A DNA stretch of 41,408 nt, taken from positions 1 through 41,408 of IMG/VR virus record IMGVR_UViG_3300025241_000078; one strand, 5' to 3'. Shown here piece after piece: positions 13,774 through 21,485 of this stretch. Below the pieces are notes generated by a model. The model saw nothing but the letters and a program-made list of their open reading frames with translations. It ran no database searches and was not told the DNA's origin. Both the position numbers and the translations under genes were made by a program. Source of the DNA: a virus. How positions within the stretch are numbered: the stretch's first letter is position 1; the number at the start of each line of letters is the position of its first letter.

Positions 13774-15101
13774 GCGTAAAGGTCTCCAATCTGCACGCGA
13801 AGACGCCCAGCTTGATCGAACACCTTGATGACGTTTTCTCGCACCTCCATGCGGCCGGAAGCCGTCGCACCGTTGAGCGTAAGACCGCCATTCTTGTCGA
13901 GGATCCACCGGCGCCGGCCCCATGAGTCGACTGCGCTCGATTGAATGACCCCGCTGATGTTCGCATCGCCAACCCGCAGGCTATCGACGTCGAGGATGTC
14001 CGCGCGCAGCTTGCCCGCCAGCGTCGTGACGGGCCTGCCGGCTGCATCGAATATCTTGCCGAAGGTGATCGGTCCGAGCTGCCCTTCCTGAATCGAAGCC
14101 TCGCGGATAAAGGCGCTATCGATGTAGACCTTGCCCCCAATCACCATGAATGGCTTGACCGCTGAATTCGAGGCACCCGGCCTGGCGATCCAGAAGCGAT
14201 CGGCCAGCACGGCGAAGTCGGCCGTCTTTCCATCGTTATAGGCGCCAAAACCCGCGACATAGCCGTTGACGTCCGTTTTCAGCGTGTACTGCGCCGACAG
14301 GCCGTTGATGCTGGAAGCCTGCTGTTGGATGCTTGCCGTGTTGCCTGATACGGTCGTCTGTAGGGTTGTAACCAGCTGCGCGGTGGCCTGGTCGCCCTTC
14401 ACTCGCTCCGTTCGCTCCTCTGCAATGCGAGCGCTCACCGAGCCAGGCTTTGTTCCGTCGATTAGATCAATACGGTCACGTAGCGACTGCTCAAGCTCGG
14501 ATTCGCCTAGCTGCCCTGAAAGCTGGCCCAGTAGGTAGGCGGCATCGGGCAGCGGCTGGGCGAACGTGCCGTTCGGCGAGTTTGGCGCGCCCTCGATGTC
14601 CGAGGTCGAGCTGAAGGTGATCCAGTAGTAGTAACCCGGCAGGTTCAGCGGATTGTCGACGACCACCGCATCATTGCGCACCACGTCGCTGTAAAACATG
14701 CCGGCTTCACGGCCGATTATTTCCGCCGTGGCGAAGTTGTCCTCTTCGCTACGGTAGATGTTCGTGAACGCGTGGTTGTTGTAAATCTCCTGCGGACGCT
14801 CCCAGGTCATATGGATCATGCCAAAGAAACTGCCTTCAGCAGCGAAGCCGGTCGGCCGCGGCGGGACGGTCATGTCTTGCGGTCCGTCAGGCTGCGTCAG
14901 GCCGCCATCAGGATTGCCGGGCACTCGCAGCTTTGCCAGGCCTCCATCCAGCAGGTCACGCAGGGTCAGCTTGCGATCGAGCTTGTCGCCGCGCACGCCC
15001 TCTCCTGTTTCGAGGATCTCGGCCATGGCCGCAAACAGCGGGCGAAGCTCGGCCGGCGCTTTCGGCGAGAGCGCTGGCAACGTCTTGCGTCGTGGGGTCA
15101 T
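13770..15101 (-). CDS. Tail fibre / tip protein with lambda J-like DUF1983 domain
   Basis: A 443-residue protein. Residues 75-180 look like a fibronectin type III-like beta domain (IHMTWERP, NIYRSEEDNF, YYYWITFSSTSD). Residues 195-265 are a helical coiled coil. Residues 265-400 match the DUF1983 / tip attachment protein J C-terminal pattern (INGLSAQYTLK, VAGFGAYN, DFAVLADRFWIARPG, MVIGGKVYID, FIREASI). The last 60 residues are short beta repeats. In lambdoid siphophages this domain ends the central tail fibre that meets the receptor; here it sits in a short-tailed phage module. The start has GGGAGG seven bases upstream. Likely trimeric and surface exposed. Confidence 0.8.
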   Translation of the reverse strand: MTPRRKTLPALSPKAPAELRPLFAAMAEILETGEGVRGDKLDRKLTLRDLLDGGLAKLRVPGNPDGGLTQPDGPQDMTVPPRPTGFAAEGSFFGMIHMTWERPQEIYNNHAFTNIYRSEEDNFATAEIIGREAGMFYSDVVRNDAVVVDNPLNLPGYYYWITFSSTSDIEGAPNSPNGTFAQPLPDAAYLLGQLSGQLGESELEQSLRDRIDLIDGTKPGSVSARIAEERTERVKGDQATAQLVTTLQTTVSGNTASIQQQASSINGLSAQYTLKTDVNGYVAGFGAYNDGKTADFAVLADRFWIARPGASNSAVKPFMVIGGKVYIDSAFIREASIQEGQLGPITFGKIFDAAGRPVTTLAGKLRADILDVDSLRVGDANISGVIQSSAVDSWGRRRWILDKNGGLTLNGATASGRMEVRENVIKVFDQAGRLRVQIGDLYA

Positions 15102-15121
15102 CGGTGCCTCCCGGCAGGCGA

Positions 15122-16747
15122 TTAAACGATCTCGCTGGGCGAGGATGCGATCTGAACGGACTGTACCTCATGCGCGGATTCAACTTCGACTTCCCAGTCG
15201 CGGCATAGCGCATAGCCGGCAGGCAGGCGGAACAGATCGCGGCTGGCTACGAGTAGCTCCAGCATGGTCACGCCGTCCGCGATCAGCCGTAGCGTGACCG
15301 GGTACTGTCGCGCGATGACCTTACCGCAGGAAAATCCGCCACTTCCGGACGCTAGCTCATGTATTTTCGAGCGCCAGCGCAGCGTCATGGCGGCACCCCC
15401 GCCCCAGGCAGTGATGGCGTTTCCCTGAATCAGGCATAGCTGGTCCTTGGCCAGGTCGTACCAGCCGGCGGCCGCGCTCACGTCGAAGAATTCGAACCCC
15501 TCGCCCGGCGTAAAGGCGAAACAGCCGCCCTCGTAGAACGCCAGGTAGCGACCATCATGGCGGTAAGCATGGATGGTCTCAGGCTTGAGCGCTTTCCATT
15601 GTTCGCGGGAAATCATCGCTTTGGTCAGCAGCTGCGCCGAGCCACCACCGACCGCCACCAAGCCGTTCGGCGAGGCATAAACCGCATACTCGCCCATGTC
15701 GACCAGCGAGCAACCGGCCACGCACGGCTGATCCTCGTCCAGGTGCATATCGGCCATGGCTGCTGGCGACGAGCCAGTGATCATGTGCGGACGCCCGTTA
15801 GTGGCCACTACCAGGCCGCCGGCCACGGCAGCGATGCCTACCACGTCCTCGCTGAAGGCCAGCTGATAGGAGATCGGCCAGGCATGCGGATAGAACGCCT
15901 CACTGAAGCACAGCGTGTTGCCGAAGTAGCCAGCCAAGAAGCCGCCCGGCAGCGCCGTCAGCCCGACTAGGCGATCATCAGGCATATCCCACTCCAGCGA
16001 CGGCAGCGAGACGCCCATGCTTTCGCTCGGCACCGCGTCGGTGAATGAGCCTTGAGCAACCGGCACATCGGCAACGTGCTGGAACACGCCTGAGGACTCG
16101 GCGCGGTAGATGCGTTTGGTGATGATGTCGTGCGCGCCGCTTGGGATGGCCGGCAGGCTCAGCACCACGGCCCCGCCAGCAGGCGCGCCCTCAACCATGT
16201 CCCAACGGATTATCGACGAACTGGCGAAGCTGGGCGGCCCCTCCTCGCCGAAGCGACTGATCATCGTCACCACGTAGGACGTTTGCAGCGCGGTCAGCGG
16301 GTGGTCTTCCGCGCCGACGCGATCCGATGGCGCGGAAACCACGGGCGCATTCGCAGGTGCCGGAATGCCAAGCCGGAAGCTGCGCGCGGGGTACGGCTGT
16401 GCGCCGCCCGTGATCTCGGCAATGCCGCCCATCTTCGGCGGCCCGTCGCCCGTCCAGTAGACGCGCTGCCAGGCGTCATCCGCTAGCGGTGACTTCACGG
16501 CGTGCACGCGCTTGCCGCTGCCCCAGATCATCCAGAAGCCAGCGCCATCGTTGCCGTTCGGGTAGCGGTACAACGATGACGGCGCGATGACGCCGGGCAG
16601 GCCTGTGATTGGACCAGGGGCACGCTCAGGCTTCAGCGTGCCGCGCCTCAGGTAGACGTTACGCGCCACCTGCGCATTGGCATCAGGCAGCAGGCGCTCA
16701 TCCACGATGGGCATTTGACCGCGGAAGCCCGCGAATGCCAGCTTCAT
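15122..16747 (-). CDS. Putative tail nozzle/hub beta-propeller protein
   Basis: A 541-residue protein with many beta segments and repeated Gly/aromatic blade-like motifs (LYRYPNG, GGFLAGYFGNTLCFSE, YRHDGRYLAFYEGG, AWGGGAAMTLRW). It starts MKLAFAGFRGQMPIVDERLLPD, an opening frequent in podoviral tail proteins of the P22 gp10 / nozzle type, which close the tail tube with a propeller fold. It follows the endolysin gene with a four-base overlap and precedes the DUF1983 fibre gene by about 20 bases. The nozzle or packaged-DNA stabilisation assignment is inference from motif style and position. Confidence 0.6.
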   Translation of the reverse strand: MKLAFAGFRGQMPIVDERLLPDANAQVARNVYLRRGTLKPERAPGPITGLPGVIAPSSLYRYPNGNDGAGFWMIWGSGKRVHAVKSPLADDAWQRVYWTGDGPPKMGGIAEITGGAQPYPARSFRLGIPAPANAPVVSAPSDRVGAEDHPLTALQTSYVVTMISRFGEEGPPSFASSSIIRWDMVEGAPAGGAVVLSLPAIPSGAHDIITKRIYRAESSGVFQHVADVPVAQGSFTDAVPSESMGVSLPSLEWDMPDDRLVGLTALPGGFLAGYFGNTLCFSEAFYPHAWPISYQLAFSEDVVGIAAVAGGLVVATNGRPHMITGSSPAAMADMHLDEDQPCVAGCSLVDMGEYAVYASPNGLVAVGGGSAQLLTKAMISREQWKALKPETIHAYRHDGRYLAFYEGGCFAFTPGEGFEFFDVSAAAGWYDLAKDQLCLIQGNAITAWGGGAAMTLRWRSKIHELASGSGGFSCGKVIARQYPVTLRLIADGVTMLELLVASRDLFRLPAGYALCRDWEVEVESAHEVQSVQIASSPSEIV

Positions 16748-17079
16748 TTCCGGCCACCATGCTCGAGGCTAAAGTGATTGCCGTCATTGAAGCGGCCGCC
16801 CCAAGCGCCGCCCAAAGATTCCCAGTATTCGCCGAGCGGCGTGTAATCCTCGGTTCGGGTCAGGTACTGGCCGTCCTTGAACAGGTTGAAGTCCACCGCC
16901 AACCGCTCCTTGTGCAGAGAGACAGCTGAGCTGTAGGACTTCTTGTCCCCGACCGCGCCGTGCACACGCGGGTCGCGGTAGGCATCGCCGAAGGTCAGTT
17001 CATATCCGTTCTCGTACGCCCATTCGATGAGTAGGCCAATCAGGCGGGTAAGGTGTCGCTGCTTCTGGCCAAGGGTCAT
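16744..17079 (-). CDS. M15-family peptidoglycan peptidase (endolysin)
   Basis: A 111-residue protein of the L-alanyl-D-glutamate / D-Ala-D-Ala peptidase M15 type. The zinc ligands are recognisable: His56 and Asp63 in SLHKERLAVDFN and His102 in DGNHFSLEHGG, with the WGGRF motif before it. It cleaves peptide bridges of peptidoglycan to release virions, working with the holin and spanins encoded at 29911-30785. There is no signal peptide, so it needs a holin. The size fits single-domain M15 endolysins. It is unusual in sitting among the tail genes rather than in the lysis cassette, so an alternative role as a virion-associated wall hydrolase is possible. It overlaps the nozzle gene by four bases; a terminator lies just upstream. 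Confidence 0.85.
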   Translation of the reverse strand: MTLGQKQRHLTRLIGLLIEWAYENGYELTFGDAYRDPRVHGAVGDKKSYSSAVSLHKERLAVDFNLFKDGQYLTRTEDYTPLGEYWESLGGAWGGRFNDGNHFSLEHGGRK

Positions 17080-17096
17080 GCAGTTTCTCCAGGCAT

Positions 17097-17121
17097 GAAA
17101 AAGCCCGCGATTTAGCGGGCT
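17097..17121 (-). terminator. Intrinsic terminator before endolysin gene
   Basis: The arms AGCCCGC and GCGGGCT (17102-17108, 17115-17121) enclose a short loop, and the minus strand runs into five T. It would end or attenuate leftward transcription from the fibre genes about 20 bases before the endolysin start, implying read-through or a separate promoter for the endolysin and the remaining late genes. Confidence 0.7.
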
Positions 17122-17293
17122 GTTTGAATGAAGGGCTCTCAGGGACGCTATTTCCGCTTGGCTTTTGTACCGAGACCTAGCGCCAAGCCAGACACCAGCG
17201 CAAATGGTGATATCACAAAGCCATATTCCGCTGTCGATTTGTGATCTGGATCGCTAGAATCCGCGGCTTCAAGGATGACGGAGTTGTTTTGCA

Positions 17294-17671
17294 GTGAATC
17301 AGGAAGAAGATCAGCGCGAGCTTCATGCGCTCAGGAAGCACATAGACTGCCTACTCAGTTCAGGCGCGACTATTATCCAACGCGACCCGCTGACACTTGC
17401 TTTTGAAGGTCGCACTCTTACCGTGCAGCACGGGATGTTGATAAACGATGGCGGTTTTAGAGATCTGGTAGCAGCTATCGCTGACCACGTCTGGCCTAGC
17501 AATCAGCTCCGTAGCTTGGCGATCGAGATCTGCCTCAATCAGCTTGATCAGGCCATCAAGGCAAGCACCGAAGGGCAAGAAGGCTGTTTAGGGCTAGTTG
17601 GTCAAACAGGCCAACCCTCGTCGAGAGACGCAAGGGTAATGGTGCCATCGGCTAAAGCTGCGAGCAGCTGA
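17294..17671 (+). CDS. Opposite-strand small protein of unknown function
   Basis: A 125-residue reading frame, rightward inside the leftward tail region, from a GTG with GGAG about ten bases upstream. It looks like a real soluble protein for its first 90 residues (LAFEGRTLTVQHGMLINDGG, FRDLVAAIADHVW, LAIEICLNQLDQAIKAS), followed by a low-complexity tail overlapping the 3' end of the DUF4376 gene by 70 bases. Wobble positions are less GC-rich than in neighbouring late genes, as in recently acquired morons. A leftward frame in the same stretch (17360-17578) is less convincing. I recognise no family. Confidence 0.5.
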   Translation: MNQEEDQRELHALRKHIDCLLSSGATIIQRDPLTLAFEGRTLTVQHGMLINDGGFRDLVAAIADHVWPSNQLRSLAIEICLNQLDQAIKASTEGQEGCLGLVGQTGQPSSRDARVMVPSAKAASS

Positions 17672-18144
17672 CCTTCCCGGTCAAAACAATCGCTGACATG
17701 GCGATAAGCAGCGGCAGTCAGCTCCAGAATTTCCTCATTAGTAGTCGGCCGGAACACCACTGTCCCGGTGGCCAGGTCCAGGCACTTCCAGCCCTTGCCG
17801 CCGGTGCGCAGGCCGTCCTTAACCGCGTTCCGCTCGTCGCTCATCTTTTGCTGCGAGTCGCGGTCAGTGGCGATGCCATGGCCCTGCCAGACGATACCAG
17901 CCACCTCGGCCTCATAGCGCCGCGCGGCTATTACGTCAGGCCAATCGGTCAGCGGCTCAGGCGCAGGAGGCGGCGCAGTCCAGAGGCCATCGATCAACGA
18001 CCAGCCTGCTTGCACCTCAACCGGTACAGGCTCGAACTGTGCAGCCAGCCCCGGCACGAACACGTCAGTCGGGACAATGCCCAGCCCGCCGTCAGTCCAG
18101 ACCTCTACCGCTACCCCGTCAGTGATGCGCGCGAATGTGCTCAT
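17602..18144 (-). CDS. DUF4376 tail fibre-associated protein
   Basis: A 180-residue protein. The N-terminal half (residues 1-60) is a small beta domain (FARITDGVAVEVW) with a Pro-rich linker. Residues 70-165 match the DUF4376 pattern of phage fibre-assembly proteins (ARRYEAEVAGIVWQGHGIAT, SDERNAVKDGL, GWKCLDLATG). Such proteins are usually encoded just after a fibre or adhesin and help it fold or cap it. Here the gene overlaps the end of the glycine-rich adhesin gene by four bases, which fits a chaperone or cap role. It is the last tail gene before a terminator. Confidence 0.7.
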   Translation of the reverse strand: MSTFARITDGVAVEVWTDGGLGIVPTDVFVPGLAAQFEPVPVEVQAGWSLIDGLWTAPPPAPEPLTDWPDVIAARRYEAEVAGIVWQGHGIATDRDSQQKMSDERNAVKDGLRTGGKGWKCLDLATGTVVFRPTTNEEILELTAAAYRHVSDCFDREGQLLAALADGTITLASLDEGWPV

Positions 18145-18887
18145 GCGATCACCTCGATTCCGACGAGGCCGGGGCCGCCGTTGCTGCCGTTAGAATAAGT
18201 ACCGCCGCCGCCGCCGATTCCGCCATCTAGGGCTAGGCCGTTGCTCCCCGCGCCGCCTGTACCGACGCCTCCGCCCCCCATCCCGGCAGGTTGCGCCGTA
18301 TAAGCTGATGAAGACGCACCGACCCCATAAGCACCGCCAACGGCTCCACCGGGCAGCATGCCTATTTTCCAGCCGTCAACAAACGACTGGTTCCTTGAGC
18401 TGAACCCGCCGCCGTAATAAGAGAGACCGGCCTGTCCGTTTCCATAAGCGTGCCCGGCGCCACCACCTCCGCCTCCTGCTGCGGTTGCCCCCCCTGATTT
18501 GTTAATAGTTCCGCCAGTCCCTGTCCCAGCCGGGGAATAGCGGACCCCTCCTGTAGCAGATATCACGCCACCAAACGAACTTGTGCCCGCCACCGTATAG
18601 GGGGAGTTGGCAAGTCCGCCCGCGCCTACGGTGTAGTTCAATACTTGCCCAGGTGTGACATTCAGGGTTATTTCGGAATAGCCCCCACCCGTCCCGCCAT
18701 AAGAGCTATCTGCGCCGCCCCCGCCACCCACAACAAACGCCCGAATCCTTGACACCCCTTCCGGCACAGTCCAACTCCGGGTTCCGGGGTTGCAGTCGAA
18801 CAGGACGATTGAGGCTTTCAGCGCGGGATAGGCCGCAACCCTCCCTCCTGTCGGCGCTAACGCTTTCGCCAAATCAATGATAGGCAT
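18141..18887 (-). CDS. Glycine-rich tail fibre adhesin
   Basis: A 248-residue protein. Residues 30-75 form a beta domain (FDCNPGTRSWTVPEGVSRIR), and from about 52 on the sequence is dominated by Gly runs (AFVVGGGGGADSS, GGATAAGGGGGGAGH, GMGGGGVGTGGAG) broken by aromatic loops. This is the glycine-rich domain pattern of phage receptor-binding tips, which fold as stacked polyglycine helices with variable loops that set host range. The neighbouring DUF4376 gene overlaps its end. Expected location is the distal tip of the tail fibre. Receptor unknown. Confidence 0.75.
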   Translation of the reverse strand: MPIIDLAKALAPTGGRVAAYPALKASIVLFDCNPGTRSWTVPEGVSRIRAFVVGGGGGADSSYGGTGGGYSEITLNVTPGQVLNYTVGAGGLANSPYTVAGTSSFGGVISATGGVRYSPAGTGTGGTINKSGGATAAGGGGGGAGHAYGNGQAGLSYYGGGFSSRNQSFVDGWKIGMLPGGAVGGAYGVGASSSAYTAQPAGMGGGGVGTGGAGSNGLALDGGIGGGGGTYSNGSNGGPGLVGIEVIA

Positions 18888-18890
18888 GCT

Positions 18891-19451
18891 TCAAATCTCC
18901 CAGGCTGTGCCGTTGAAGACGGCGAGCAGCCGTGCTTCGTAGTTGTAAAGCACCGAGGTATCGGACTGATCCTTCACCTGGATCGGCGTGCCGTCAGTGG
19001 TTTGAATGAGTGGGGTAACGCCCACCAGCTTGATGAACTCGACGGTATCGCCAAGTGAGGGATTGGCAGGCAGAGAGACGGTTATCGAAGCGGTCAGGTT
19101 GTTCCGGCTACCGGCGTCGGCAGTGAGATCAGCTGACTGGTTCGCCCATAGCGAGGACCGTTTGAATTCACCCGCGGTGAGGGACTGATAGCAATAGTCG
19201 CCTGTATTCCAAGCAAACGCCGTTGTGCCCTCGATCCCTCGCTCCAGGCCAAGCAGTGTCTGACCATCGCGTGAGGCATAACGAATGATTTCAACGAAGG
19301 TCGGTTTACCTAGGCTGTCCGCCAGCACCAGCACGCCGCCGTCGGCAGGTGGCAACCGGTAAGGACTTTCGGCAGCAGCAAGCGTCAGGGTGACAGCGGT
19401 CGCTTCAATCGGCGCTGAGAGCTGCGCCTGCACGAGGTTTTCATAACTCAT
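18891..19451 (-). CDS. Tail fibre / tail protein
   Basis: A 186-residue, beta-rich protein starting MSYENLVQAQLSAPIEATAV. It has Thr/Ala/Leu alternation and a C-terminal strand pair ending NGTAWEI, a motif common at the ends of phage fibre knob domains. It overlaps the preceding gene by four bases and ends three bases before the glycine-rich adhesin start. Probably a proximal fibre part joining the adaptor (19448-19765) to the adhesin. Function inferred from order and composition. Confidence 0.6.
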   Translation of the reverse strand: MSYENLVQAQLSAPIEATAVTLTLAAAESPYRLPPADGGVLVLADSLGKPTFVEIIRYASRDGQTLLGLERGIEGTTAFAWNTGDYCYQSLTAGEFKRSSLWANQSADLTADAGSRNNLTASITVSLPANPSLGDTVEFIKLVGVTPLIQTTDGTPIQVKDQSDTSVLYNYEARLLAVFNGTAWEI

Positions 19452-19765
19452 CGGTCACGCACCTTGATCTTGAACTCAACTTCTTTAACCCGGTCCTGCT
19501 CAGTGCGCACGACGCAGGTCACCACGTAGTCCACGAAGTGTGTGCCGCCCCCGAGCCATAGCTTGAAGCGCTGCGGGCTGGCCCCCAGCAATGTGTAGGG
19601 ATTGTGCGGCACTGGGCCCAGCACCAATGCCGGCACCGGCTCCGCTGTGCTGGTGACGGTAATCTCCACTGACTCGATATCGTCGTCCGCGATATCGGCA
19701 AACCAGTCGGTCAGATCCACGTCGTAATCCAGCACGTCGTTTGGTTGCTTGGAAAATACGTCCAT
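19448..19765 (-). CDS. Phage fibre-tail adaptor-like protein
   Basis: A 105-residue protein that begins MDVFSKQPNDVLDYDVDLTDW and continues as an Ig-like beta sandwich (SVEITV, VVTCVVRTEQDRVKEVEFKIKV). The opening QPxDVLDYDxD is a pattern I associate with short proteins annotated as fibre-tail adaptors in podoviruses. It sits between the Ala-rich repeat protein and the fibre genes. Expected to bridge fibre and tail hub. The name is moderately certain. Confidence 0.55.
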   Translation of the reverse strand: MDVFSKQPNDVLDYDVDLTDWFADIADDDIESVEITVTSTAEPVPALVLGPVPHNPYTLLGASPQRFKLWLGGGTHFVDYVVTCVVRTEQDRVKEVEFKIKVRDR

Positions 19766-19766
19766 C

Positions 19767-21026
19767 TCAAATCCTGATTGTGCGAGGCTCAGCCCCGATG
19801 GCGCTCACGCGACCGGCGTAGGTGACCATTGCCGTGCGAGAAGAAGGCGCCCTGGATAGATCATTGATCTGGTTGTAGCCGGATGCCTCGGCAACAGCTT
19901 GAGCGGTGACGCCGCCGGCGATGATGATCCGCTGCGCTCGTCCAGTAGCAGTGGCCAAGGCCTCGGCGGCGGGCTGATTGGCAAGCATGAGATGCATCGT
20001 CTGGGCTTGCGCCTCTGCGCTCAGGGCTGCGCTGCCCGCACCTCGGAACTCGGCCATGGCACTGCCGAAGCCTTGCGCCGTGCACTTCGCCACGCCAGCA
20101 GCGAAAACGTGTCGGACGCAGTAGCCGCTTGCCATTGCGGTGACCGATGCGGGCTCGCCTTCCTGGCCGGTATAGGTCATATCCATGTAGCCGGTAGCCT
20201 TGGCCGTGGCGACCCCTTTGCCGGCGAATCCGCGGATCTGTACGGCGCTGCCGTAAGCGTGAGCGAAGGCCCGCATGACCTGGGGCTGGTAAATCACTAC
20301 GTGACTCAGACTGGCCTGAGCGGTTGCCCTGGCTGTGCCGAACAGCTCGAAGTACCGAACGCCCCCTTTCGTCACCGCGGCGTCGGCGCTGCCCTCAGCG
20401 CTGGCTATGCCCCTGCCGGCAGCGCCGGCGATATAAACCTGGGTGCCGAATCCTGAGGCTTGTGCGTGAGCGAACTGGCGCTCCCCGATCTGCTTCTGAG
20501 CATCGCCGAACAGGGCGGCGGTGGCCTGCGCGATACCTCGCCCGACGTGGTAGGTGGTGCCCACCAGCCTTGCACGGGCATGCGCCGGGCGACCGTAGGC
20601 CAGAACGTAGCTGACCACTTCACCCTGGGCCGAAGCGACCGCCCTGGCTGGCGGCTGAAACGGCATCCGCACACGCCTCTGCAAGCTGCCTGCCGCGTAT
20701 GCGTCGGCTTGCGCTACCCCCGCGCCGAAGAATGAGGCCTGCGCAACGCCTTGAGCCAGGGCACTGACCTGCGCGACGCCGGCGGCGCTGTAGAGCGCTA
20801 CAGGCTGCGCAATGGCCTGGGCGGTTGCCTGAGCGGTGATGGCCCGGCCCGAGGCGTCGCGAATCCCCTCGCCGAAAGCAGAGGCGCGGACTTCTGCAAG
20901 CCCCGCCCCTTTGTAATGAACCTGTGCCTCGCCTGTTGCGGTGGCGCTACAGATCGCCACCCCTGATACGGTGACATACCCCGCAACAAGCGCGCCCCCT
21001 AGTAGTGTCCTACCGAACAGGTGCAT
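19767..21026 (-). CDS. Ala/Gly-rich repetitive virion protein, probable beta-solenoid
   Basis: A 419-residue protein. It starts with a hydrophobic stretch (residues 4-26) and then has about ten imperfect repeats of roughly 36-40 residues. Each carries a GxGxAxAxAxxxG strand motif such as GAGVAQADAYAAG, GRGIASAEGSADA and GKGVATAKATGYM, with an inserted loop of aromatic and polar residues. Alternating small residues with Gly turns suggest a right-handed beta-helix or similar solenoid. The last 30 residues are a different strand pair (MVTYAGRVSAIG, RTIRI). It sits between a tail fibre-type protein and the fibre adaptor, so it is probably part of the fibre or tailspike shaft. No family is recognised with certainty. 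Confidence 0.7.
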   Translation of the reverse strand: MHLFGRTLLGGALVAGYVTVSGVAICSATATGEAQVHYKGAGLAEVRASAFGEGIRDASGRAITAQATAQAIAQPVALYSAAGVAQVSALAQGVAQASFFGAGVAQADAYAAGSLQRRVRMPFQPPARAVASAQGEVVSYVLAYGRPAHARARLVGTTYHVGRGIAQATAALFGDAQKQIGERQFAHAQASGFGTQVYIAGAAGRGIASAEGSADAAVTKGGVRYFELFGTARATAQASLSHVVIYQPQVMRAFAHAYGSAVQIRGFAGKGVATAKATGYMDMTYTGQEGEPASVTAMASGYCVRHVFAAGVAKCTAQGFGSAMAEFRGAGSAALSAEAQAQTMHLMLANQPAAEALATATGRAQRIIIAGGVTAQAVAEASGYNQINDLSRAPSSRTAMVTYAGRVSAIGAEPRTIRI

Positions 21027-21030
21027 GGGC

Positions 21031-21435
21031 TTAGCTCAGCACAACAGAGAGCGAGCCGATCGGGAAGGACACCACGTCAGTCGGGTCCAGCGTTTTCGGG
21101 TTGAGCATCGCCGAGTGGTACAGCAGGTTGCCAGCGGCCTGAGCATCGAAGATGCCCCAGTGGGTAACTGTGGTTTGAGCATCGACGATGGCCGGGAAGA
21201 CGACGGTGCGCGTATTACTGCTTGCACCATTTGCGGGAGCAGTGAACCCATCGGAGGTGACGGAGGTATGCGCCTGCTGCCGCTGGTAAGCGGAATCCGC
21301 CACTTCGGCACCGGTTCCAGCATCGGTCGGGTCAGAGGTGAAAAGGCCGATGAACACAGCGCCACCTGAGTAGGTGCCGCCACGCAGTGTCACGTCGGCA
21401 AGTTTGTTTTCAAGGTAATCAGAAAAAGCGGACAT
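21031..21435 (-). CDS. Phage tail fibre-type structural protein
   Basis: A 134-residue protein starting MSAFSDYLENKLADVTLRGG. The pattern SDYLENKL...FIGLFTSDPTDAGTGAEV..AYQRQ is shared by a widespread family of small phage tail/fibre proteins. The rest is beta-rich (TVVFPAIVDAQTTVTHWGIFDA). The start at 21435 is supported by GGGAGGG about seven bases upstream; the longer frame to 21720 runs antisense to nothing and shares bases with the adaptor gene, so it is rejected. It lies between the connector proteins and the repeat protein. Confidence 0.75.
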   Translation of the reverse strand: MSAFSDYLENKLADVTLRGGTYSGGAVFIGLFTSDPTDAGTGAEVADSAYQRQQAHTSVTSDGFTAPANGASSNTRTVVFPAIVDAQTTVTHWGIFDAQAAGNLLYHSAMLNPKTLDPTDVVSFPIGSLSVVLS

Positions 21436-21485
21436 AGGTGGCCCTCCCGGGCTGACATGCAGGATGTGTGGGATGTTTCGTTGAA

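Noticed and set aside
17213-17326. Leftward 37-residue frame starting MKLALIFFLIHC that looks like a short lipoprotein next to the endolysin gene
   Set aside because: No ribosome binding site is visible, it is antisense to the start of the 125-residue rightward gene, and a much better Rz1 is found nested in Rz at 29985-30155.
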